Assembly (NCBI GenBank): GCA_035649435.1
Contig: DASRJO010000114.1
Span: forward strand, 1-14,191
DNA length: 14,191 nt
Source of the DNA: DASRJW01 sp035649435
Lineage (GTDB): Bacteria > Krumholzibacteriota > Krumholzibacteriia > G020349025
Direction of reading: 5' to 3'
This document shows positions 1 to 8,892 of this stretch, one piece after another (the stretch's first letter is position 1; each line of letters begins with the position of its first letter). The position numbers were made by a program, and so were the translations under genes. The notes below the pieces were generated by a model, which worked only from the letters and a program-made list of their open reading frames with translations, was not told the origin of the DNA and searched no databases.

Positions 1-1176
1 GGCTTCGGCGTCGAACCCGCGTAAATGCGGCATCATCTCCGGATGCTCGAACAAGAGCGAGCCGGGCGGGACGAGCAGGCGGATCGTGTACTGCACCGGG
101 TCGATGCACTCGACGAGGTCTGCACTCTCGGCGAAATCGAGGAGGTCGAGGAGGTCCTGTCGCGTGGACCACGGCGTGAATGGAAGGAGCGACGGGCGCA
201 TGGCGATTCCGGCCGCACGCAGGACTTCCAACGCCTCGAACACATCGGCCCGCGTGTGTCCCTTGTCCAGGATCGTGAGAACGGTGTCGCTCAGCGACTC
301 CACCGCACTCACCATGAAGATGGCTCCCAAGCGGCCCAGCTCGGCCACCACCGATCGATGTCGCAGCACGTGCTCGACCTTTGCGGTGAAATCGAAGGTG
401 AGAGCGGGAAACTCGTCGTGCAGCGCGCGCGCGACGCGCAGTGCATGCGTCGGACCATTCAGGAAGTCGGCGTCGGCGAACGTGATGTGTCGCGCTCCAG
501 CTTCGACTTGACCTCGCACGTCCTCGAGCACCGTCTGCACCGGGACGACGAAGATCCGTCCCGCGTAGACGGCGGGAATGGGACAATGCCTGCACAGGTG
601 GAGACAACCGCGGCTCGCTTCCACCTGGCCGGCGACGACGTGCTGGCCGCGATGCAGCAGGTGCGCGTAGCGTTCGATGCCGGGCAATCCGGTGCGCTTC
701 GGCACGGGATAGTCGAGGCGCCGCAGGAACGCTTCCCTTCCCTGCCCCTCCGAATGCCGAGCCACCGCTGGGTCTCGATCCACGGACTCCATGAGCTGCA
801 CCAACTGCCCCTCGAACTCCCCACCGAGAACGGCGTCGGCGACGGTGGAGAGCAGCGATTCGGCGTGCAACACTGCATAGTGGCCATAGAAACAGAGGAA
901 GCAATCCGGGTTGAGCGCACGGATGCGGCGCGCCGCCTGCAACCCGAGCCGCAGCGCCGTGTGCATGGGTACGGAAATGCCGACGAAGCGCGCGGCGGCG
1001 ATGCGCTCGGCATCCAGCGACTCGACGGCGAGATCCAAGGTCGCGGGCTGAAACCCGGCGCGCTCGAGAAATGCCAACGGCAACGCGAGGCCCTGCGGCT
1101 GCCGACCTAGTTCGTAGCACGAGACCAGCAGCACTGCGCCAGGCGCGTATAAACCGAGATCGCGTACAACGGCCAT
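1..1176 (-). CDS. Radical SAM protein with B12-binding-like N-domain, CUAEP/CCAEP-tail type (3' end off window)
   Basis: The frame is open from the ATG at 1176 to base 1, giving 392 residues with no stop, so the C-terminus lies outside the window. Residues ~15-125 look like a Rossmann-type B12-binding-like domain (VLLVSCYELG near the start, VLGGEFEG near 117-123), but I see no DxHxxG cobalamin-ligand motif. The radical SAM cluster motif is C191-x3-C195-x2-C198 inside EASRGCLHLCRHCPIP. Downstream come HITFADADFLNGPTHA, KVEHVLRH, SAVESLSD, LDKGHTRAD and PFTPWST. From memory these match the family named CUAEP/CCAEP-tail radical SAM (seleno)protein, whose substrate is unknown. The tail that names the family would lie beyond the edge. 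An SD-like GAGGGA (complement of 1181-1186) precedes the start, only 17 bp after the uvrA stop, so the two are probably co-transcribed. Radical SAM assignment is firm; subfamily is recognition only. Confidence 0.88.
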   Translation of the reverse strand, partial: MAVVRDLGLYAPGAVLLVSCYELGRQPQGLALPLAFLERAGFQPATLDLAVESLDAERIAAARFVGISVPMHTALRLGLQAARRIRALNPDCFLCFYGHYAVLHAESLLSTVADAVLGGEFEGQLVQLMESVDRDPAVARHSEGQGREAFLRRLDYPVPKRTGLPGIERYAHLLHRGQHVVAGQVEASRGCLHLCRHCPIPAVYAGRIFVVPVQTVLEDVRGQVEAGARHITFADADFLNGPTHALRVARALHDEFPALTFDFTAKVEHVLRHRSVVAELGRLGAIFMVSAVESLSDTVLTILDKGHTRADVFEALEVLRAAGIAMRPSLLPFTPWSTRQDLLDLLDFAESADLVECIDPVQYTIRLLVPPGSLLFEHPEMMPHLRGFDAEA

Positions 1177-1193
1177 GGCTTCCCTCACGGTTG

Positions 1194-4106
<2,913 letters not shown>

Positions 4107-4121
4107 CGGGATCCCTTCGTC

Positions 4122-4138
4122 ATCGGCACGAGGCCGAT
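4122..4138 (-). promoter_or_regulatory. Small hairpin just upstream of the uvrA ribosome binding site
   Basis: ATCGGC (4122-4127) and GCCGAT (4133-4138) form a perfect 6-bp stem with a 5-nt loop. It ends 4 nt before the uvrA SD (4113-4117) in the transcript. It could affect uvrA translation, but a 6-bp stem is common by chance in GC-rich DNA. Confidence 0.25.
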
Positions 4139-4160
4139 CCGAAGGATGCCCGACCTGGGG

Positions 4161-4233
4161 TATCAAAAGCAACGGGCGCGGCTTCTGCCAGCGCGCACTG
4201 GGCCTCGCACGCCGGCGCTGCACCGCGCCCGTT
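4161..4233 (-). terminator. Hairpin A with T-rich tail: terminator or attenuator ahead of uvrA
   Basis: A perfect 11-bp inverted repeat, AACGGGCGCGG (4171-4181) and CCGCGCCCGTT (4223-4233), is extended inward by a 2-bp stem and, past a one-base bulge, by CAGCGC (4189-4194) paired with GCGCTG (4215-4220). Read on the minus strand the stem is followed at once by GCTTTTGATA (complement of 4161-4170). A GC-rich stem plus T-rich tail is the form of an intrinsic terminator. It could end transcripts from the OPT/M16/small-ORF side or act as an attenuator, because uvrA starts only ~55 bp downstream on the same strand. The tail is short (TTTT after GC), so efficiency is uncertain. Confidence 0.5.
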
Positions 4234-4239
4234 CATGGC

Positions 4240-4287
4240 CGGGTCCGAATCGCGGCTCCTGGGGGAAGCCCTGACGTTTCGGACCCG
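4240..4287 (-). promoter_or_regulatory. Long hairpin B downstream of the small ORF and upstream of uvrA
   Basis: A perfect 10-bp inverted repeat, CGGGTCCGAA at 4240-4249 and TTCGGACCCG at 4278-4287, encloses a nested stem. After a T/T mismatch, CG (4251-4252) pairs with CG (4275-4276). GGCTCC (4254-4259) then pairs with 4264-4270 with one bulged A, closing on a 4-nt loop TGGG (4260-4263). There are about 18 pairs in 48 nt. No T-run follows it on the minus strand, so it is not a classical terminator alone. It lies between the small-ORF stop and hairpin A. Confidence 0.55.
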
Positions 4288-4298
4288 CGGGGGTCTGC

Positions 4299-4436
4299 TC
4301 AGTCTCCAGCCACGGCGCGTTCGCTCGCTCTTTCCGCCGATCCGGGGAGAATTCCGGACGGATCCTCGACGCTCGCAACCACACAAGCGATCGAGATGAG
4401 CAGAGCGACCAACGCACCGACAATACGTACGCGCAA
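4299..4436 (-). CDS. Candidate small hydrophobic protein, 45 residues, TTG start
   Basis: I do not recognise this protein. A TTG at 4436 is preceded by AAGGAGT (complement of 4444-4450) with an 8-nt spacer, a near-ideal ribosome binding site. The product has a basic start (MRVR), then about 18 hydrophobic residues (IVGALVALLISIACVVAS), then an acidic/polar tail (VEDPSGILPGSAERASERAVAGD). That layout suits a secreted or single-pass membrane mini-protein. The cysteine in SIAC is a poor lipobox because -3 is Ser. The stop lies 11 nt before a strong hairpin at 4287. A competing ATG at 4489, also with AAGGAG, opens a 108-codon frame through both hairpins whose product looks non-coding. The good SD, the leader-like composition and the structure after the stop favour this ORF; the TTG start and lack of any family argue for caution. 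Confidence 0.38.
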   Translation of the reverse strand: MRVRIVGALVALLISIACVVASVEDPSGILPGSAERASERAVAGD

Positions 4437-4636
4437 GATTCCGACTCCTTCGACCGAGCCATGACTGCGCGAGCAATTGACGTACGCATCGGCAGCTCCT
4501 TGACATGCCTCGGAATTCCGATTCGTCCCGGAGGCTTGGCCGGCCTTGCGCCTTTTTACCCGAGACCGCTGCCGGGGAATGGCGGACCTGGGGGGAAAAG
4601 CGAATTGGGCGGCTGGCGAATGGTGGGGACCGGTTG

Positions 4637-6109
4637 TCAGCGCCGAGGAATGACGAGCAGCTGGGCTCGAGGCAGCCACTGGAGAATCGTCGCGTGGGCA
4701 TGGTCGCCGCGCGACCACTCTTCGATACGGACACTGATCGTGAATCCATCTTCACCCAGCAACTGAAGGTGCCCTTCGGGGAACAGCATGGCGGTGCACT
4801 TCTCGTAGCGCACGGTGACGAAGTTTCCGTTCGGGTTGATCCACGTCACCCCGTCTTGGCCCACGACCAGCTTCGGCGCCTTCTTCGACCATGGATAGCG
4901 CTGGATCGCCGCACGATAGCTATGCCCCTCGACCCGCGATTTAGACGTGAATGGATAGGGGTAAAAGCGGTCGGGCGTCGGACTCGCTCCCGCTGGCAGG
5001 CACAAGAGCGCGGTTGCGAGCGCCGACTGAACGGTCTTGGCCCAGTCCTCGAGCGGGCGTTCGTCGAGGTCTGCGATCAACTCGGTCGTGGACCGGGTCG
5101 GGAACCCGAGCAGGTCGTTCGCGGCAAGCGCATCGAACCGTTCGTGGATGGATTCCGGATCGCGCCAGGCGCGAGCGAAAGCGTCTCGCACTATTTGCAG
5201 CTCGGATCGTGTCGGACCACCCACGGCGAGATCGTCGAGTTCCTCGAGCAGCGCCGCCTCGACCTTATGCACGCTGTCGCTCAAGCAGTTGGTCCACAGC
5301 ATCGAGTGGCTACTGGTCGCGTCGATGTGATCGAGCATCCAGCGAACGCTGTAGACCAGACCGTCACGGAATCGAAGGCGGTTCATCAATCGATCCGCCG
5401 CGATCCCGAGTGGGACGCCGAACCAATCCTCACGAGGCGTGACGAAAGCGAGCGCGACGAGCCGATCCCTGGCGAAGTATGCAGCCGGAAGCCGCAGGTC
5501 GTCGATGCCGGTCGACACAGGGCACGGTTGACGCAGGCCGTGCGGCAGCGAGTCGAAGCTCAACGTGTCCGGCACGGGTCCGCTGAACCAGGCGGCGGCA
5601 TTCTGGCGCGTGAATTTCCGCGCCGCCCAGTCGGCGACCACAGCCGCCGTCGGCACCTCCAAGCCGAATTCGTAGACCCCCACGAGACCGTGCCCCCGCG
5701 GGCCAAATCGGAGGAACGCGAACGTTTCCGCCGGGTTGGAGGCTCGATCCGCTGACTCCGTGCGCAAGACGCGGCATTCTTTCTCGAGGCGATCGAGCGG
5801 CAGTTGAGCGATGCTTCTGCAGACTCCGTGCAAGACGGAAACCACCTCCTCGGGCGTTCCGGTGGCCCAGAACATGGTACGGAGCGAATCGACAGAACCA
5901 TTGAAAGGAAACCGAGGGCGCGTTTTCGTGAACTCGCTCATGGCGAGATGCTCGACGAGGTGGGTGAGCCCGCGCGTCATCACGGACTCATCGGAGATTC
6001 CAACCCGGAACATCAAGACGCCGGTGAAGCGTGGCGCGTCGGGCGTCCAATACACGGGGACGCCGTCGCGCTCCAGCCGGTGCATGGGGAATGGGTCTTC
6101 CTCCGCCAT
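4637..6109 (-). CDS. M16 (insulinase-like) zinc metallopeptidase with C-terminal PH-like extension
   Basis: This 490-residue protein has the inverted zinc motif HxxEH as H50-L-V-E53-H54, in the context RGLTHLVEHLAMS. A downstream glutamate, E118 in CRVLRTE, fits the third zinc ligand. The gap from H54 is about 63 residues, shorter than the usual ~76, so the intervening helix is trimmed. Residues ~30-210 would be the catalytic lobe and ~210-400 the second lobe. Residues ~412-490 (KLVVGQDGVTW ... VTVRYEKCTAM ... GEDGFTISV ... EEW) look like a small beta-rich PH-like domain, a layout I associate with actinobacterial M16 proteins. No signal peptide is seen, so it is probably cytoplasmic. I chose ATG 6109 because GAGG (complement of 6117-6120) lies 7 nt upstream; the in-frame TTG at 6115 has no such spacing. 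It follows the OPT gene by 14 nt, so the two are probably one operon. Confidence 0.85.
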   Translation of the reverse strand: MAEEDPFPMHRLERDGVPVYWTPDAPRFTGVLMFRVGISDESVMTRGLTHLVEHLAMSEFTKTRPRFPFNGSVDSLRTMFWATGTPEEVVSVLHGVCRSIAQLPLDRLEKECRVLRTESADRASNPAETFAFLRFGPRGHGLVGVYEFGLEVPTAAVVADWAARKFTRQNAAAWFSGPVPDTLSFDSLPHGLRQPCPVSTGIDDLRLPAAYFARDRLVALAFVTPREDWFGVPLGIAADRLMNRLRFRDGLVYSVRWMLDHIDATSSHSMLWTNCLSDSVHKVEAALLEELDDLAVGGPTRSELQIVRDAFARAWRDPESIHERFDALAANDLLGFPTRSTTELIADLDERPLEDWAKTVQSALATALLCLPAGASPTPDRFYPYPFTSKSRVEGHSYRAAIQRYPWSKKAPKLVVGQDGVTWINPNGNFVTVRYEKCTAMLFPEGHLQLLGEDGFTISVRIEEWSRGDHAHATILQWLPRAQLLVIPRR

Positions 6110-6123
6110 CCGCAAACCTCATG

Positions 6124-8058
6124 TCACATGGGTGCGTTTCCATGGCCTGCCCGCCCTGGCCTGCCCGCGACCAAAAGGAAGCCACAAATCACAGCCAGCA
6201 CGAGGAGAAACGCGGCATCTCCCGGAACTCCCGAGAGGAGTGACGGTCGGGACTTCGGCACCACACCAACGCCGACCAATGCGGCGACGAGCACTCCTGC
6301 CAGGCCCTCTCCTGCCACGAGCCCCGAGGCCGCCAGGATGCCTGGGTCGCTGCCCTCGTGCGCACGACCAGCGCGGCTGCGATCGACGCGAGCCCGGACA
6401 CAGCCGCCGACGAAGATGGCGAGCATCGAAGCGAGCGGCAAATAGACGCCGATGGCGAAGGCCAACCCCGAGACTCCGCACAACATCGCCGCCACCGAAA
6501 GGCCCGCGCCGGAGCCGACCAAGCCCCATGGCAGATCTCCCGCGAGCACGCCTTCGATGATTGTCTTCATGAGTGTGGCCTGTGGTGCGGGGACTTCCTT
6601 CGAGCCGAATTCGTAGGTGCTGCCGAGCAAGAGCACAGTGCCAGCCACGGTCCAGCATGCGAAGGCCGCGCCGATGAGCTGGCCGAACTGCTGCTTGGCT
6701 GGCGTCGCACCGACGAGGAATCCGGTTTTCAAATCTTGGGAGATGTCGCCCGCCTTCGATGCCGCCACCGCCACGATCGTCCCCACTGTGAGGACGGCGG
6801 CGCGAGCCGCAGGATCGTTCCACCCCATGGCGGCAAACACAGTCGCGACGCCGAGCAGTGTGACGAGCGTGATCCCCGATGTCGGCTGCGACGACACCCC
6901 GACGATCCCGACGATGCGCGCGGCGACCGCGACGAAGAGAACGCCAAAGACGCCAACGCCCGCAGCGCACACCAGCCGCGGACCGAGCGACATGCCCCCC
7001 GCGAAGACTCCCGGCACCAGACCCGCGACGAGGACGACGACCACGACAGCCACGAGCACGAACCAACTCGGAAGGTCGCGATCCGTCTCCGGGTTCAACG
7101 GGCTACTGCCCACAACACCGCCGGCGCCCTGCACGCCACCCGGCACGCTCCTCTTCGCCCTCACACCGCGAACGACTGCGGTGAACGCACCAACCATCGA
7201 CGGCAGATTGCGTCCGACGGTGAGGATGCCGGCTGCTGCCACCGCGCCGGCACCGATGTAGCGCACATAGCGCGACCAAATCTGATCCGCGCTCATGTCC
7301 GAAACCAGTTTTTCCACTTCGGGATACAACGGTGCGCCGAGCCAGGCGCCGATCCAAGCGATGAGCGGCGTGAGCGCGAAGGCCGAGACGATGGAACCTG
7401 CGACAAGGACTCCCGATTGCCGGTAACCGAGAATGAACCCGATCGCGAGCAGCGCCGGAGCCAGCTCGAGCGCGACTTCTGCCTTCGGCAGCACAGTGAT
7501 CGGCATGTGGATGCTGGCGGGGAACAAGAACAGCACCGAGACGAGGAACTTGACCGCCGCTCCGACGGCCATGCCGCGAAAAATCCACACACCACCGGAT
7601 GCTTCAGCCGTGGTGGCTCGCAGCACTTCAGCGCAGGCAGTGCCTTCAGGGTACGGCAACTCGCGGTGGCCTTCGACCACCAAAAGTCGCCGCAACGGAA
7701 TCATGGCGCTCAAACCGAGTACGCCCCCGAGGAAACAGAGCGCCGTGACTTGCAGATATGGCGGTGCCATTCCCCACAGAAACAATGCCGGGATGGTGAA
7801 GATCGTGCCGGAGGTGAGCGATGTCGACGCAGATCCGATCGTCTGCGACAAATTGGCCTCGAGAATGGTGTGGCGCAGTCGAAACAGCTTGAAGAAAGCC
7901 ACGGTCATGACCGCCGCCGGGATCGATGCAGAAACCGTCATCCCGACGCGCAAACCGAGGTAGGCGTTCGCCGCGCCGAAAACGAGGCCCAGCAACACGC
8001 CCGTGAAGACGGCCTTGAAAGTGAACTCCGCGACGGCTTCTTGTTTGAACGGTCTCAT
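6124..8058 (-). CDS. OPT-family oligopeptide transporter
   Basis: This is a 644-residue polytopic inner-membrane protein, about the usual length for bacterial OPT transporters. These carry peptides or metal chelates with proton symport; the substrate here is unknown. Hallmarks seen: AANAYLGLRVGMTVSASIPAA (29-49), ELPYPEGTACAEVL (133-146), GVSSQPTSGIT (387-397), AGDISQDLKTGFLVGATP (436-453), GVYLPLASM (537-545) and GLVAGEGLAGV (579-589). More than a dozen hydrophobic stretches are spread along the chain. I chose the ATG at 8058 because AAGG lies just upstream (spacer about 3 nt) and MRPF followed by EFTFKAV is the normal start of the family. The in-frame ATG at 8118 has no SD, and the frame remains open to 8385 only as GC-rich noise. 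A long leader (8059-8363) with two hairpins and a TTGACA precedes it. The M16 peptidase gene follows on the same strand. Confidence 0.95.
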   Translation of the reverse strand: MRPFKQEAVAEFTFKAVFTGVLLGLVFGAANAYLGLRVGMTVSASIPAAVMTVAFFKLFRLRHTILEANLSQTIGSASTSLTSGTIFTIPALFLWGMAPPYLQVTALCFLGGVLGLSAMIPLRRLLVVEGHRELPYPEGTACAEVLRATTAEASGGVWIFRGMAVGAAVKFLVSVLFLFPASIHMPITVLPKAEVALELAPALLAIGFILGYRQSGVLVAGSIVSAFALTPLIAWIGAWLGAPLYPEVEKLVSDMSADQIWSRYVRYIGAGAVAAAGILTVGRNLPSMVGAFTAVVRGVRAKRSVPGGVQGAGGVVGSSPLNPETDRDLPSWFVLVAVVVVVLVAGLVPGVFAGGMSLGPRLVCAAGVGVFGVLFVAVAARIVGIVGVSSQPTSGITLVTLLGVATVFAAMGWNDPAARAAVLTVGTIVAVAASKAGDISQDLKTGFLVGATPAKQQFGQLIGAAFACWTVAGTVLLLGSTYEFGSKEVPAPQATLMKTIIEGVLAGDLPWGLVGSGAGLSVAAMLCGVSGLAFAIGVYLPLASMLAIFVGGCVRARVDRSRAGRAHEGSDPGILAASGLVAGEGLAGVLVAALVGVGVVPKSRPSLLSGVPGDAAFLLVLAVICGFLLVAGRPGRAGHGNAPM

Positions 8059-8126
8059 GTACCTTCGACCGGGCTCCCACCCCGTTGTCACGATGATGGA
8101 ATTGCTGACCGCTGGCATTGGAGAAC

Positions 8127-8165
8127 CGCGGCATCCTGCGACCCCTGGCCATTTCGGATGCCGCG
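8127..8165 (-). promoter_or_regulatory. Hairpin in OPT leader, 10-bp perfect stem
   Basis: CGCGGCATCC (8127-8136) and GGATGCCGCG (8156-8165) form a perfect 10-bp inverted repeat with a 19-nt loop, about 70 nt upstream of the OPT start. It has no T-run. It may be a leader structure or a protein binding site. Parts of its minus-strand sequence (TCCGAAA, CAGGG, CAGGA, GCCGCG, TTC in that order) also occur in the hairpin at 4240-4287. Confidence 0.45.
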
Positions 8166-8170
8166 CCACC

Positions 8171-8202
8171 AGGCTCCCACGCCACCAGAACCGGCGGAGC
8201 CT
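8171..8202 (-). promoter_or_regulatory. Second hairpin in OPT leader, 7-bp perfect stem
   Basis: AGGCTCC (8171-8177) and GGAGCCT (8196-8202) form a perfect 7-bp inverted repeat with an 18-nt loop. It lies 5 bp from the 8127-8165 hairpin, so the OPT leader carries two hairpins in tandem. Significance is modest in GC-rich DNA. Confidence 0.3.
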
Positions 8203-8334
8203 AGCACTCCTCTCGATGGAAGCGAAGCTTGGAGACCGGGGTTTCCCCTCACCTTGGCGGTGTGCCTCGTCCTCCCCGAGCGGCCATCCGTGGTCGATGC
8301 AGCATGACTCATCACATTCAGCCCGATGGACTTC

Positions 8335-8363
8335 ATGTTTTGATTTGTCAACGACGTTGTCAA
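8335..8363 (-). promoter_or_regulatory. Possible sigma-70 promoter for the OPT-M16 operon
   Basis: On the minus strand a perfect TTGACA (complement of 8358-8363) is followed after 17 nt by AAACAT (complement of 8335-8340), which matches TATAAT at only three of six positions. A second TTGACA 12 bp further on (complement of 8346-8351) makes a direct repeat that could also be an operator. The implied leader is ~270 nt and would include both hairpins. Confidence 0.3.
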
Positions 8364-8485
8364 TTCGTGTCGACAGCCTTGACACTTTGGAAGCTCAAAA
8401 AACGAGACCGCGCGCTCCAGGGCCAGGTTACGGGCTGGCACGAAACTTCCATTTCCCCGAGTGCGATTCACCGTCGAGGAGAGAC

Positions 8486-8797
8486 ATGAACGCCAATCGA
8501 CGCAATCCACATCGTGACAGCGAGCAGATGGTCAGCTCGCTCCGGCGAACGCGGAACCACATCGAGTGGCGGCTGCTCCACGTTTTCCGGGCCGCGGCGA
8601 GCGTCGGGACCGCCGCTCTCGGCCGAGGGTCCAGCCGCCACCGCGACCGAGCGACAATCGAAATCCATCGGCCGTGGAGCTCGGCCACGCATCGCGACGG
8701 GCCGACAATCGAAATCCATCGACCGAGGAGCTCGGCCACCCATCGCGACGGGCCGACAATCGAAATCCATCGACCGCGGGCGGTCATCGAAACCTGA
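8486..8797 (+). CDS. Candidate small basic protein with three 17-residue C-terminal repeats
   Basis: I do not recognise this protein. ATG 8486 is preceded by AGGAG (8477-8481) with a 4-nt spacer, within GAGGAGAGAC. The 103-residue product has a basic N-terminal half (MNANRRNPHRDSEQ ... SLRRTRNHIEW ... VFRAAASVGTAALGRG) and a C-terminal half of three 17-residue repeats, consensus HRDGPTIEIHRPRSSAT. The underlying 51-bp repeat is exactly divisible by three, so the frame is kept through all copies. The repeats are also open on the opposite strand (unit MDFDCRPVAM ...), but no SD supports a start there. Repeat copies are near identical at the DNA level, including third positions, which points to recent duplication and says little about selection on protein. 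It is convergent with asnS. It may be a real orphan gene or a non-coding repeat with a chance ORF. Confidence 0.4.
   Translation: MNANRRNPHRDSEQMVSSLRRTRNHIEWRLLHVFRAAASVGTAALGRGSSRHRDRATIEIHRPWSSATHRDGPTIEIHRPRSSATHRDGPTIEIHRPRAVIET
8634..8786 (+). repeat. Tandem repeat, three units of 51 bp
   Basis: Units are at 8634-8684, 8685-8735 and 8736-8786. An 18-bp core, GACAATCGAAATCCATCG, is identical in all three (8653, 8704, 8755) at an exact 51-bp period. Units 2 and 3 differ at one base over their first 41 or so positions and then diverge; unit 1 is more degenerate at its 5' end. Unit 2 carries a small inverted repeat, CCGAG-GAG-CTCGG, after the core. The core is AT-richer than its surroundings. 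Confidence 0.95.
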
Positions 8798-8852
8798 GAA
8801 TGATCGTGTAGCGCAAAGGGGGTTCGGTAGAGAAACGACAACTTCGACGGCT

Positions 8853-8866
8853 GGGCGGAGTCGCCC
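8853..8866. terminator. Possible bidirectional terminator hairpin between convergent genes
   Basis: GGGCG (8853-8857) and CGCCC (8862-8866) form a 5-bp stem with loop GAGT midway between the repeat ORF stop and the asnS stop. There is no real T-run on either side, so it is suggested mainly by location. Confidence 0.25.
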
Positions 8867-8892
8867 TTAGCGCGGCGCGGTAGCGCGTTCCG

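Larger units (their letters stand above)
4107..4636. other. 530-bp region between the M16 peptidase gene and uvrA
   Basis: No long ORF here resembles a known protein, although GC-rich open frames exist in several phases. It holds a candidate 45-residue TTG-start ORF (4299-4436, minus) and two adjacent long hairpins (4240-4287 and 4171-4233). A short ATCGGC/GCCGAT hairpin (4122-4138) lies just upstream of the uvrA SD. A perfect 10-bp palindrome with an EcoRI core is at 4511-4520. I saw no clear sigma-70 promoter for uvrA, no LexA box and no tRNA. Confidence 0.6.
8059..8485. other. 427-bp divergent region between the OPT gene and the 51-bp-repeat ORF
   Basis: I see no convincing gene here. It contains two hairpins in the OPT leader (8127-8165 and 8171-8202), a GGGG-TTT-CCCC mini-hairpin near 8238-8248, and a cluster of TTGTCAA/TTGACA repeats (8345-8384). 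It is relatively AT-rich at 8330-8400 compared with its surroundings, as expected for a promoter region. Confidence 0.55.

Noticed and set aside
25..1110. 361-codon plus-strand ORF at the left edge
   Set aside because: The minus strand encodes a radical SAM protein with its CxxxCxxC motif and conserved segments through the same bases.
4163..4489. 108-codon minus-strand ORF from ATG 4489 with AAGGAG upstream
   Set aside because: Despite the SD, the frame runs through both long hairpins and gives an Arg/Ser/Pro-rich product with no protein-like pattern; the overlapping TTG-start frame is more plausible.
4500..4528. Perfect TTGACA on the plus strand at 4500-4505
   Set aside because: No -10-like hexamer at 16-18 nt and no plus-strand gene downstream.
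6358..8307. 649-codon plus-strand ORF antisense to the OPT gene
   Set aside because: The product is rich in Arg, His, Asp and Glu in the way of reverse-complement hydrophobic codons; OPT hallmarks lie on the minus strand.
8059..8385. 109-residue N-terminal extension of the OPT transporter
   Set aside because: Unlike the family, contains the two leader hairpins, and lacks an SD at the upstream starts.
8638..8786. CRISPR array for the three spaced 18-bp cores
   Set aside because: The intervening sequence is repeated too, so it is a 51-bp tandem repeat, not repeats with unique spacers, and no cas gene is present.
8428..8841. Minus-strand ORFs through the 51-bp repeats (17-residue unit beginning MDFDCRPVAM)
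   Set aside because: No SD before any start; open in several frames because the repeat length is a multiple of three.
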